In this document: positions 6,946 to 14,779 of the stretch, piece by piece
Numbering within the stretch: the first letter of the stretch is position 1
Layout: every line of letters starts with the position of its first letter
Source of the DNA: CAYNST01 sp964434105
GTDB taxonomy: Bacteria > Pseudomonadota > Gammaproteobacteria > Pseudomonadales > Cellvibrionaceae
Direction: 5' to 3'
NCBI GenBank assembly: GCA_964434105.1
Contig: CAYSTJ010000054.1
Coordinates: 1-27,085 of the forward strand
Length of the DNA: 27,085 bases
Notes under the pieces: model-generated
The model's database searches: none
What the model saw: only the letters and a program-made list of their open reading frames with translations
Told to the model about the DNA's origin: nothing
Translations under genes and position numbers: made by a program

Positions 6946-9180
6946 CTACAAATAATCTACGCACAAACCTACGCGATGCGCCGAATCGGTAAAGCCCGGG
7001 AATACTGAATGCAGTCTCGCACAACCGGTCACTCTGACACGGCCAGATGCACGAAGGCCCACAATTGCGAATGCCACAGCCAGTAGTGAATCGCCAAAAC
7101 AATCCGGTTCACCACCGGCGGGCTTCCCGCCCGTCAAAAGCCAGCCATCAGCCAGTTTGCGACTCTCGAGTCCCAGTGCCTGCAAGCCAGCCACCATTCG
7201 GTTTACCCGTGTTACAGCCTCAGGACAAAGGGTATCAATGCCGGATATCCGCGTGTCACCTTCGGCACAGGAAGCGGCAGCCAAAAGAACCGGGAGTTCA
7301 TCCACCGCGCGCGTCAACAATTCCTGCGGGATTTCTACACCGCGCAACGTAGATGACGTGACCTGTATGTCCGCTACCGGTTGGCCGCTGACCTGTCGCT
7401 CTTGCAACAGTTGTATGTTTGCGCCCATCAGTCTCAATATTTCGATCCCGCCGGCACGCTCCGGATTTATTCCGACGTCGGTCAGCAAGATACGGGAGCC
7501 GGGTACCAGCAGTGCAGCCACGATAAAGTTCATGGCCATCGAATTATCCGATGGCACAGCCACCGTCTGCGCCTGTAGGCGGCCACCAGGCTCGATTATG
7601 ATCGAGCGCCCCCTGTCCCGAAAAGGAAAGGTTCGAATCGGATGCCCGAATCCTTCCAACAAACGCTCCATATAATCCCGGGTGGCGGGAGATTCATGAA
7701 AAGCGGTACTTTCCCGGCAGTAAAGGCCTGCCAGAATTACAGCGGATTTCACCTGCACATTCGCTGTCGGCGCGGTGTACTGAATACCGCTCAGCGACTG
7801 TCCGCCCGTAATTTTCAACAGCGCAGTTGACTGCGTATCCGGCTGCACCAGCGCGCCCATTTGACACAGTGGCCCGGTTACCGCTTCCATCGAACACTGG
7901 CTCAATGCGGCATCGCCTGTCAACCGGGAATCAAAAGGCTGCGCGACCAGCAGGCCGGTCAACAGACGTAGTGATGCAGGTGAACTGCCCAGATACAAAG
8001 GCCCGGCCGGTGCCCGCAACCCACGCAGACCGGCACCATGAACCTGAACCACGCCAGCCGACGGGTCAGCAATTACCACGTTCATGTCCCGCAGCGCCTG
8101 CAAGGTTGCGAGGGTATCTTCAGTATCCAGAAAGCCGCTTATTTCTGTGATGCCTTCTGCCAATGCACCGAGAATCAGTGCGCGAAGTGATATGGCCGGA
8201 TCGCCGGGCAGACGCAACGTCCCTTTTAATGGACTATCCGCCACCAGTGTCAGGCACCGCTGCGGACTGGCTTGCTGGCTGCTATAGCGGCGCTTTTCCA
8301 GCATGACAGTAAAGTGATCGCGGGCGGCTTTTGCGCGGGTAAAAATACCCAGCAACCCGGCACCGTCTCCTTGCTCCACGGCCGATCGCAGTCGCCCAAG
8401 GTTGTCCACAAACAGGTCCATCGCCTTCAGTACGGACTGTTGATTGGCCAGCATGATGTCGCGCCACATGGTCGCATCGCTGGATGCAATGCGCGTAAAA
8501 TCCCGAAAACCGCCTGCGGCATAGCGGAAAATGTTTTCATTCTGACTGTCATGCGCCAGGGTATCTACCAGCGAGTAGGCGATTGCGTGCGGCAGATGAC
8601 TGGTCGCCGCCAGAATTTCATCGTGCTCCGTCACCCCCATCTGCAATACTTCGGCACCCGCACGGCGCCACATATCGGCCACTCGCTGCAGATGCTGGTC
8701 GCCCGTTTCAGGGGTCGGTGTGAGAATTACCCGGTGCTGCTCGTACAACGCGGGATCGGCTGCTTCCACGCCGCTTTTTTCCGAGCCCGCAATCGGGTGT
8801 CCAAGAACAATTTGTGGGGGAATCACGCCGAATACGGCTTTGACGTCGGCAAGGACGCTGCCCTTGACGCTGGCACCATCAGTCACCGTAACGTCCGGAC
8901 TCACGTAATGTTTGATCTCCTGGAGAACCTGTCTGACCGACAGCGTCGGCACCGCAATAAAAATAATATCGCCAGCGCCAAGTTGTGCAGCAATATCGGA
9001 CAGTCGCGTATACGCCTGATCGACCACGCCCAGCTCCGTCGCTCTGGCACAGGTGGCGTCATTGCGGGCAATGCCCCAGACGGACACGCACATTTCACGT
9101 AGCCGTGCGGCACTGGCCAGGCTTCCGCCAATCAAACCCAAACCTATGACCACCAAACGGCCCAGCGGCGGCGTCGACAT
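6946..9180 (-). CDS. tyrA: TyrA-AroA fusion: prephenate dehydrogenase with a degenerate EPSP synthase domain
   Basis: A 744-residue fusion of the Pseudomonas type. Residues 1 to about 295 are TyrA, which oxidises prephenate (or arogenate) on the way to tyrosine. The NAD(P) site GLGLIGGS, GASVKGS, GHPIAGSEKSG, SHLPHAIAY and FRDFTRIASSD are all present. Residues about 310-744 keep the full EPSP synthase fold length but not its active site. PGDKSISHR reads PGDPAISLR (lysine to proline, residue 328). LGNSGTxxR reads LGSSPASLR. KRPM reads QCSM, and SAQVKS reads NVQVKS. KESDR reads EAVTR and DHRIAM reads DSLLAV. DELPVL keeps its Asp. The reading frame is unbroken, so this looks like selection for a protein without EPSPS catalysis; the organism would need another aroA. 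GGAG precedes the ATG. pheA lies 128 bases upstream. Confidence 0.93.
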   Translation of the reverse strand: MSTPPLGRLVVIGLGLIGGSLASAARLREMCVSVWGIARNDATCARATELGVVDQAYTRLSDIAAQLGAGDIIFIAVPTLSVRQVLQEIKHYVSPDVTVTDGASVKGSVLADVKAVFGVIPPQIVLGHPIAGSEKSGVEAADPALYEQHRVILTPTPETGDQHLQRVADMWRRAGAEVLQMGVTEHDEILAATSHLPHAIAYSLVDTLAHDSQNENIFRYAAGGFRDFTRIASSDATMWRDIMLANQQSVLKAMDLFVDNLGRLRSAVEQGDGAGLLGIFTRAKAARDHFTVMLEKRRYSSQQASPQRCLTLVADSPLKGTLRLPGDPAISLRALILGALAEGITEISGFLDTEDTLATLQALRDMNVVIADPSAGVVQVHGAGLRGLRAPAGPLYLGSSPASLRLLTGLLVAQPFDSRLTGDAALSQCSMEAVTGPLCQMGALVQPDTQSTALLKITGGQSLSGIQYTAPTANVQVKSAVILAGLYCRESTAFHESPATRDYMERLLEGFGHPIRTFPFRDRGRSIIIEPGGRLQAQTVAVPSDNSMAMNFIVAALLVPGSRILLTDVGINPERAGGIEILRLMGANIQLLQERQVSGQPVADIQVTSSTLRGVEIPQELLTRAVDELPVLLAAASCAEGDTRISGIDTLCPEAVTRVNRMVAGLQALGLESRKLADGWLLTGGKPAGGEPDCFGDSLLAVAFAIVGLRASGRVRVTGCARLHSVFPGFTDSAHRVGLCVDYL

Positions 9181-9308
9181 TAATAGCTACTCCAATTCGG
9201 GTAGATAGCCCGCTTTCGTCCGTATATCACTGATTTCGGCATACCGTCACTGGCGTGTCAGCCGTGCATTGCAGCGCGCTCCCGAAAATCGTACGCATTG
9301 ACAGTAAG

Positions 9309-10421
9309 TCACAGTACGCCTCTCGGGTAGGAACCCAATACTTTCAGGTCGGCCGCGCGCTCGGCAACATCCTCCAGCGCAGCGCTGACCGTAACATCAT
9401 CCCTGTGTCCGATAAAATCGACAAAGAAAACATAGGTCCATTTGCCGGATTGTGCCGGACGCGTCTCTACACGGGTCAGATCGATCCCGTGGCGATAGAA
9501 CGGCTCAAGCATCAGATGCAGTGCGCCCGGCTCATTGCGCATGGCGACTACGATCGAGGTTTTGTCTTCGCCGCTGGCGGATACATTCTGATTGCCAATA
9601 ATCAGAAAACGGGTGGCATTGTCAGGCCGGTCTTCGATTTTGCTGGAGAGTATACTTAACCCATACAATTCGGCCGCCATTTCCCCGGCAATCGCCGCCG
9701 AATTCCACTCGTTCTTTATCCGACGCGCCGCCTCGGAGTTACTGTTCACGGCGATACGCTCGGCCTGGGGATAATGCATATCGAGCCATTTGCGACATTG
9801 GGCAAAAGACTGCGAATGGGAGTAAATCCGTGAAATAGCATCGGTTTTAGTGACATCGGAGACCATCAGGTGTTGGTGGATCCGCAGGACCACTTCACCA
9901 CATATTCTGAGATTTGACTCCATAAAGCTGTCGAGCGTATGCGCCACCACACCGCCGGTGGAATTCTCGACCGGAACGACACCAAACCGCGCAGCGCCGG
10001 CTTCGACTTCGCGGAACACTTCATCAATCGCTGCCATGGAGACTGTCGTTGCTGAATGACCGAAATGCTTGATGGCAGCCTGCTGCGTAAACGTTCCCTC
10101 GGGTCCCAGGTAAGCGACCTTGACAGGCTCCTCCAGTGCCAGACAGGCAGACATGATTTCCCGAAAAAGCCGCGCAAATTCTTCATTGTCCAGCGGCCCT
10201 TTATTGCGCTCCATCGCCCGTCGCAGCACTTGTGCCTCCCGCTCGGGCCGGTAAAACACCGGCTCCTGATCCGGGCTGAAGCGGCGTTTAATTTCGGCGA
10301 CCTGCTGCGCGCATCGGGCGCGCTCATTGATGAGATCGCCGATTCTACAATCGAGATCATCAATCTGCTGTCGCAGTGGCGTCAGTAGTGCCTGTTCCTG
10401 CTCTGAAGAATTTTCCGTCAC
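9309..10421 (-). CDS. pheA: Bifunctional chorismate mutase / prephenate dehydratase (P-protein)
   Basis: Converts chorismate to prephenate and then to phenylpyruvate for phenylalanine synthesis. The 370 residues contain an AroQ-type chorismate mutase domain (about 13-95, LRQQIDDLDCRIGDLINERA), a prephenate dehydratase domain (about 100-280, VAYLGPEGTFTQQAA, VPVENSTGG and the catalytic NATRFLII) and a C-terminal ACT domain with NEPGALHLML and the ETRP effector motif, which implies phenylalanine feedback. The start is GTG. It begins 33 bases after gyrA, so it may be read from the gyrA transcript. In Pseudomonas serC precedes it and a hisC-type aminotransferase gene follows; neither is here. Confidence 0.96.
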   Translation of the reverse strand: MTENSSEQEQALLTPLRQQIDDLDCRIGDLINERARCAQQVAEIKRRFSPDQEPVFYRPEREAQVLRRAMERNKGPLDNEEFARLFREIMSACLALEEPVKVAYLGPEGTFTQQAAIKHFGHSATTVSMAAIDEVFREVEAGAARFGVVPVENSTGGVVAHTLDSFMESNLRICGEVVLRIHQHLMVSDVTKTDAISRIYSHSQSFAQCRKWLDMHYPQAERIAVNSNSEAARRIKNEWNSAAIAGEMAAELYGLSILSSKIEDRPDNATRFLIIGNQNVSASGEDKTSIVVAMRNEPGALHLMLEPFYRHGIDLTRVETRPAQSGKWTYVFFVDFIGHRDDVTVSAALEDVAERAADLKVLGSYPRGVL

Positions 10422-10454
10422 AATCTCATCTCGTGCCTGGCGGTGTGCCCGCCG

Positions 10455-13019
10455 TTACTCTTCCGGATCGACCGGCTCAACCAACCCGGTATCCTGTTCT
10501 TCGATTCGCTCGATACCTACAATGTGTTCGCCTTCCTTGGTTTTGATCAGACGTACCCCCTGGGTATTGCGAGACAGGAGGGATATCTCATCAGCGCGGG
10601 TTCGCACCAGCGTGCCCTGATCCGATATCAGCATGATTTCGTCACCTTCAAACACCTGCACAGCCCCGGCCAGATCACCATTGCGATCAGTCGTCTGCAT
10701 GGCAATAACGCCCTGGGAACCGCGACCCTTACGGGCAAACTCCTCGACATCCGTACGCTTTCCATAGCCATGGGCACTGATTGTCAGTATTTTTCCGTTC
10801 TCCCTCGGGATTACCATCGAGATCACCCGCTTGTCATCGAACAACCGTATACCGCGAACCCCGCGTGAGGTACGGCCCATCGGTCGCACCTGCCCCTCAT
10901 CAAAACGTGCAGCTTTACCGCCGGACGTCACCAGAATCACATCGCATTTACCGTCGGTAATTGCCGTACCTACCAGCACATCCCCTTCGTCCAGGTCGAT
11001 TGCCCGCAGGCCAACGCTGCGGGGTCTCGAAAACTGAATCAGGGATGTCTTCTTGACCGTTCCCATGGACGTTGCCATGAAAATATAGTGATCCTCGTCG
11101 AATTCCTTGACGGGCAGAATCGCCGTGATGCGCTCGTTTTCCTCCAGCGGCAACAAATTCACCACCGGCCGCCCCCGGGACGTACGCGAAGCGATCGGGA
11201 TTTGGTAAACCTTCAGCCAGTACACCTTGCCAACGCTGGTAAAACACAGAATGTAGTCATGCGTATTGGCAATCAGAATATGCTCTACAAAATCCTCATC
11301 TTTCACCGAGGTGGCAGCCTTGCCCGTGCCACCGCGCCGCTGCGCCTGATACGCATCCAGCGGCTGGCTCTTGGCATAACCCAGGTGCGAAATCGTCACA
11401 ACCCGGTCTTCTTCGTTAATCAGATCTTCGTGGGTCAGGTCGGAACGGGACGAATGGATTTCGGTCCGTCGCTCATCGCCAAACTCCTTTTCAACCTGTT
11501 CCAGCTCCTCGCGTATCACGCTCATCAGGCGCTCCGGATTGGCCAGAATCTCCAGATACCCGGCGATCTGCTCCAGCTTTTCTTCGTATTCAGCCAGCAG
11601 TTTGTCGTGCTCCATACCGGTTAGGCGGTGTAGACGCAAATCAAGAATCGCCTGTGCCTGAACCGGTGAAAGATAGTAATGTTCGTTACGCAACCCGAAC
11701 TCATCGCCCAGCTCATCCGGTCGACAGGCGTCGGCACCGGCCCGCTCCAGAAACTGGCTGACCGCCGCGATAGGCCAGCCCCGCGCCACCAGCGCATCCT
11801 TGGCATCGGTGGGCGTCGAGGACTGCTTGATCAACGCGATCACTTCATCAATGTTAGAGATGGCAACGGCCAGCCCTTCCAGTACATGCCCGCGCTCCCG
11901 TGCCTTGCGCAACAGGTAGACCGTCCGGCGTGTCACCACCTCACGCCGGTGGCGGACAAACAGCGACACCATGTCGTAAAGGTTCAACAGGCGCGGCTGA
12001 TTGTCCACCAGCGCCACCATGTTGATACCAAATACCGTCTCCATCTGTGTCTGGCTATAGAGGTTGTTCAGAACGACTTCACCCATGTCACCGCGTTTGA
12101 TTTCAATCACTACCCGCAGGCCGTCCTTGTCCGATTCATCCCGGATCTCGGATATGCCCTCCAGCTTCTTCTCCTTGACCAGCTCGGCAATTTTCTCAAT
12201 CAGACGTGACTTGTTCACCTGGTAGGGGATTTCGTGAATGATGATCGTTTCCCGATTGGTTTTCTCGTCGGTGATGACTTCGGCACGGGATCGCACATAA
12301 ATGCGCCCACGACCCGTACGGTAAGCTTCGACTATGCCGGCACGACCATTAATGATGGCCGCGGTCGGGAAATCCGGACCGGGGATGTACTCCATCAGGT
12401 CATCAACCGTCAGACCGGGGTTGTCGATCAATGCGAGGCAGGCGCGTACGACTTCGCGCATGTTATGCGGCGGGATATTGGTGGCCATGCCCACCGCGAT
12501 ACCCGAAGATCCATTGACCAGGAGGTTGGGAACGCGTGTAGGAAGAACCTCCGGAATATGCTCATTACCATCGTAGTTGGGCACGAAGTCGACCGTTTCC
12601 TTGTCAAGATCGGACAGCAACTCGTGTGCGATTTTGGACATGCGTATTTCGGTGTAACGCATGGCAGCGGCGCGGTCACCATCGATGGAACCGAAGTTCC
12701 CCTGGCCATCCACCAGCATGTACCTCAGCGAAAACGGCTGCGCCATGCGCACAATGGTATCGTACACCGCGGAGTCGCCATGCGGATGGTATTTACCGAT
12801 AACATCACCAACGACCCGCGCCGATTTTTTGTACGCCTTGTTCCAGTCATTTTTTAGCTCGCTCATGGCGTACAGAACCCGGCGGTGAACCGGCTTCAGC
12901 CCGTCACGCACATCCGGCAGAGCCCGGCCCACGATGACGCTCATGGCATAGTCAAGGTAGGATTGTTTCAACTCGTCTTCGATATTGACGGGAGATACTT
13001 CTTTAGCGATTTCGCCCAT
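10455..13019 (-). CDS. gyrA: DNA gyrase subunit A
   Basis: Breakage-reunion subunit of gyrase, which introduces negative supercoils with GyrB. The 854 residues keep E. coli numbering at the N-terminus: catalytic Tyr122 (AAMRYTEIRMS), and the quinolone-determining region HPHGDSAVYD with Ser83 and Asp87, the susceptible-type residues. The coiled-coil tower and the C-terminal beta-pinwheel with repeated RxSRGxxG motifs are complete, ending in an acidic tail. The GyrA box reads QRRGGTG, with Thr where the consensus has Lys or Arg. The start MGEIAKEVSPVNIEDE matches Pseudomonas-type GyrA; TAAGGA lies 12 bases upstream. It is divergent from ubiG across 357 bases and probably heads the transcript that continues into pheA. 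Confidence 0.98.
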   Translation of the reverse strand: MGEIAKEVSPVNIEDELKQSYLDYAMSVIVGRALPDVRDGLKPVHRRVLYAMSELKNDWNKAYKKSARVVGDVIGKYHPHGDSAVYDTIVRMAQPFSLRYMLVDGQGNFGSIDGDRAAAMRYTEIRMSKIAHELLSDLDKETVDFVPNYDGNEHIPEVLPTRVPNLLVNGSSGIAVGMATNIPPHNMREVVRACLALIDNPGLTVDDLMEYIPGPDFPTAAIINGRAGIVEAYRTGRGRIYVRSRAEVITDEKTNRETIIIHEIPYQVNKSRLIEKIAELVKEKKLEGISEIRDESDKDGLRVVIEIKRGDMGEVVLNNLYSQTQMETVFGINMVALVDNQPRLLNLYDMVSLFVRHRREVVTRRTVYLLRKARERGHVLEGLAVAISNIDEVIALIKQSSTPTDAKDALVARGWPIAAVSQFLERAGADACRPDELGDEFGLRNEHYYLSPVQAQAILDLRLHRLTGMEHDKLLAEYEEKLEQIAGYLEILANPERLMSVIREELEQVEKEFGDERRTEIHSSRSDLTHEDLINEEDRVVTISHLGYAKSQPLDAYQAQRRGGTGKAATSVKDEDFVEHILIANTHDYILCFTSVGKVYWLKVYQIPIASRTSRGRPVVNLLPLEENERITAILPVKEFDEDHYIFMATSMGTVKKTSLIQFSRPRSVGLRAIDLDEGDVLVGTAITDGKCDVILVTSGGKAARFDEGQVRPMGRTSRGVRGIRLFDDKRVISMVIPRENGKILTISAHGYGKRTDVEEFARKGRGSQGVIAMQTTDRNGDLAGAVQVFEGDEIMLISDQGTLVRTRADEISLLSRNTQGVRLIKTKEGEHIVGIERIEEQDTGLVEPVDPEE

Positions 13020-13099
13020 GGACTAAGGCATTCCTTACTGTTTTGTTAGATTTATCGGGAGTTTGCGCTTGACAATGAAAACCGGTTGTCACCAGTATG

Positions 13100-13118
13100 A
13101 GAGACGCCGACCGTCTCT
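13100..13118. repeat. Perfect 7-base inverted repeat in the gyrA leader
   Basis: AGAGACG (13100-13106) and CGTCTCT (13112-13118) flank a 5-base loop. It sits about 80 bases upstream of the gyrA start and would form a stable hairpin in the gyrA leader RNA, or act as an operator. It lacks a T-tract on the minus strand, so it is not an obvious terminator of gyrA transcription. Confidence 0.6.
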
Positions 13119-13167
13119 TTACCGCTGTCTGAATGCTGCTCCATCAAGAGCGCAACCAAAAGGCGCA

Positions 13168-13176
13168 ATAATAGCA
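13168..13176 (-). promoter_or_regulatory. Candidate extended -10 promoter for gyrA
   Basis: On the minus strand TGC-TATTAT forms an extended -10, followed by the GC-rich discriminator TGCGCC. No good -35 stands upstream. GC-rich discriminators are known to make gyrase promoters sensitive to supercoiling. The resulting leader would be about 140 bases. Confidence 0.35.
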
Positions 13177-13376
13177 TATTGCACTTGCACGGCGCACCGA
13201 TAAAGCATCTGTTTGCGTCGGTTCTCGCAGGTGTTCCAGCCATATCCCGGCGCGGCGCTGGCAATCGCGCCGTTACGGTGTGTATTTTTCTGGCGAATAG
13301 CCGTACCATAAAATGCAACGCAGTTGGCACTGGCACACCCATTACCCGTAATTAACGCACAGAGATACCGCGACCT

Positions 13377-14099
13377 ATGACTACCGCATCAAGTTCCAAC
13401 GTTGACCCCGGTGAAGTGGCCAAATTTGAACGCATGGCGAATCGCTGGTGGGATCCGGAGGGGGAATTCAAACCTCTGCATCAGATTAACCCCCTACGCG
13501 CCAACTATATCGATTTGCGGGCCCGCGTCGCCGGCAAAACTCTCGTCGATGTCGGTTGCGGTGGTGGTCTTCTGAGCGAAGCGATGGCGCAGCGCGGCGC
13601 AACGGTCACCGGCCTCGACATGGGCGCAGGCCCGCTGATGGTGGCACGGCTGCATGCGAAAGAAAGTCGCCTCACCATCGATTATCAACAGCTCGCGGCC
13701 GAAGACCTTGCGCTCTCACAGCCGGCAACGTTTGATGTGGTCACCTGTCTTGAGGTGCTGGAACACGTCCCGGATCCGGCTTCGCTTGTCGCCGCCTGCG
13801 CAACCCTCGTCAAGCCCGGAGGCCACCTGTTCTTCTCAACGATCAACCGCACGCCCAAAGCCTATGCGCTGGCAGTAATCGGTGCGGAGTACCTTCTGCG
13901 CTGGGTCCCCAAGGGGACGCACGAGTATGAAAAATTCATTCGCCCGTCAGAGCTGGCCGGGTGGGCACGCCGGTCCGGTCTGGCATTGACGGATATTACC
14001 GGTATCGTCTATAACCCGTTGACGCGGCGATTCAAACTCCACCCAAACGATGTCGCTGTCAATTATATCGTTCACCTGACCCGACCCAAGGATCTCTGA
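13377..14099 (+). CDS. ubiG: Ubiquinone biosynthesis O-methyltransferase UbiG
   Basis: SAM-dependent enzyme that performs both O-methylations of the ubiquinone ring. The 240 residues begin with the family mark VAKFERMANRWWDPEGEFKP and show motif I VDVGCGGGLLSEAMA, then VTCLEVLEHVPDP and LVKPGGHLFFSTINRT. The C-terminal YNPLTRRF...DVAVNYIVH is also UbiG-specific. It starts a plus-strand operon with mupP one base after its stop and a yciK-like gene behind, the same order as in Pseudomonas. Confidence 0.96.
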   Translation: MTTASSSNVDPGEVAKFERMANRWWDPEGEFKPLHQINPLRANYIDLRARVAGKTLVDVGCGGGLLSEAMAQRGATVTGLDMGAGPLMVARLHAKESRLTIDYQQLAAEDLALSQPATFDVVTCLEVLEHVPDPASLVAACATLVKPGGHLFFSTINRTPKAYALAVIGAEYLLRWVPKGTHEYEKFIRPSELAGWARRSGLALTDITGIVYNPLTRRFKLHPNDVAVNYIVHLTRPKDL

Positions 14100-14100
14100 C

Positions 14101-14763
14101 ATGCCTCTTAAAGCGGTATTTTTCGATCTCGATGGCACACTGCTGGACACCAGCGCCGACCTGGGCAATGCATTGAACAGCCTGCGGCGGGAGCAGCAAT
14201 TGCCCGAATTACCGCACAATATCATCCGCCAGCATGTTTCCAATGGCGCAGGTGCCCTGGTCAGGCTGGGCTTTGGCGAGGCGCTTGAAGAAGAACAACA
14301 CAGTTTGTACCGCACCCGTCTGCTCGATTTTTACGAGGGCAGTATCGCCCGGCACACCCGTCCATTTCCCGGCATCGAGGCGTTAATTGCCAGGTTGGCC
14401 GAACACCGGCTTGCCTGGGGAATCGTGACCAATAAGCCGGGTGCCTATACCCGCGCACTGATGAATCATTTCACCTTTGCAGCACCGCCCTCGGCAGTTG
14501 TCAGCCCGGATCATGTCGGCATCGGTAAACCCGCACCGGAACCCTTACTGCATGCGTGTCGACTTACCGGCTGTGAGCCGGCCGAGGCGCTTTATGTCGG
14601 CGATCATCTGCGTGACATCCAATGCGGTCACAACGCTGCCGTACCCACCATTGCGGTGGGCTATGGTTACACCGAAACACCAGACGAATACCTCCACTGG
14701 AATGCGACGCATACGGCCCGAACCGCTGACGATATCTGGCCAGTCATACAAACCTATTTATAG
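14101..14763 (+). CDS. mupP: HAD phosphatase, probable N-acetylmuramic acid 6-phosphate phosphatase
   Basis: HAD-superfamily phosphatase of 220 residues with all four motifs: FFDLDGTLLDT (nucleophile Asp), VTNKP, the lysine of GKPAPEP and GDHLRDI. Phosphoglycolate phosphatase (Gph) belongs to the same subfamily, but position directly between ubiG and a yciK-type gene matches Pseudomonas mupP, whose product dephosphorylates MurNAc-6-phosphate in the cell-wall recycling route that bypasses de novo UDP-MurNAc synthesis and confers intrinsic fosfomycin resistance. The DHV-x-KP-x-PEP stretch also resembles MupP. The substrate is inferred from synteny, so Gph remains possible. Confidence 0.85.
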   Translation: MPLKAVFFDLDGTLLDTSADLGNALNSLRREQQLPELPHNIIRQHVSNGAGALVRLGFGEALEEEQHSLYRTRLLDFYEGSIARHTRPFPGIEALIARLAEHRLAWGIVTNKPGAYTRALMNHFTFAAPPSAVVSPDHVGIGKPAPEPLLHACRLTGCEPAEALYVGDHLRDIQCGHNAAVPTIAVGYGYTETPDEYLHWNATHTARTADDIWPVIQTYL

Positions 14764-14779
14764 GACGAGCTCCCTATCC

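Larger units (their letters stand above)
13020..13376. other. Divergent regulatory region between gyrA and ubiG
   Basis: This 357-base gap holds no convincing gene. It contains a candidate leftward gyrA promoter and two dyads in the predicted gyrA leader. TGACAA/TTGTCA lie at about 13069-13092, and AGAGACG/CGTCTCT at 13100-13118. The ubiG promoter must also be here but I cannot place it. Confidence 0.6.

Noticed and set aside
8272..9102. 276-codon plus-strand open frame
   Set aside because: Antisense to the well-supported TyrA domain; composition is rich in His, Arg and Gln with no domain.
13069..13098. Plus-strand TTGACA as the ubiG -35
   Set aside because: The -35 is perfect, but no acceptable -10 occurs at 16-18 bases and it would start transcription nearly 280 bases before ubiG.
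13052..13342. 96-codon minus-strand frame upstream of gyrA
   Set aside because: No homology recognised; it covers the divergent promoter region and dyads.
14477..14779. N-terminal extension of the yciK-like frame into mupP
   Set aside because: The extension is out-of-frame mupP sequence; the family N-terminus begins at 14780.
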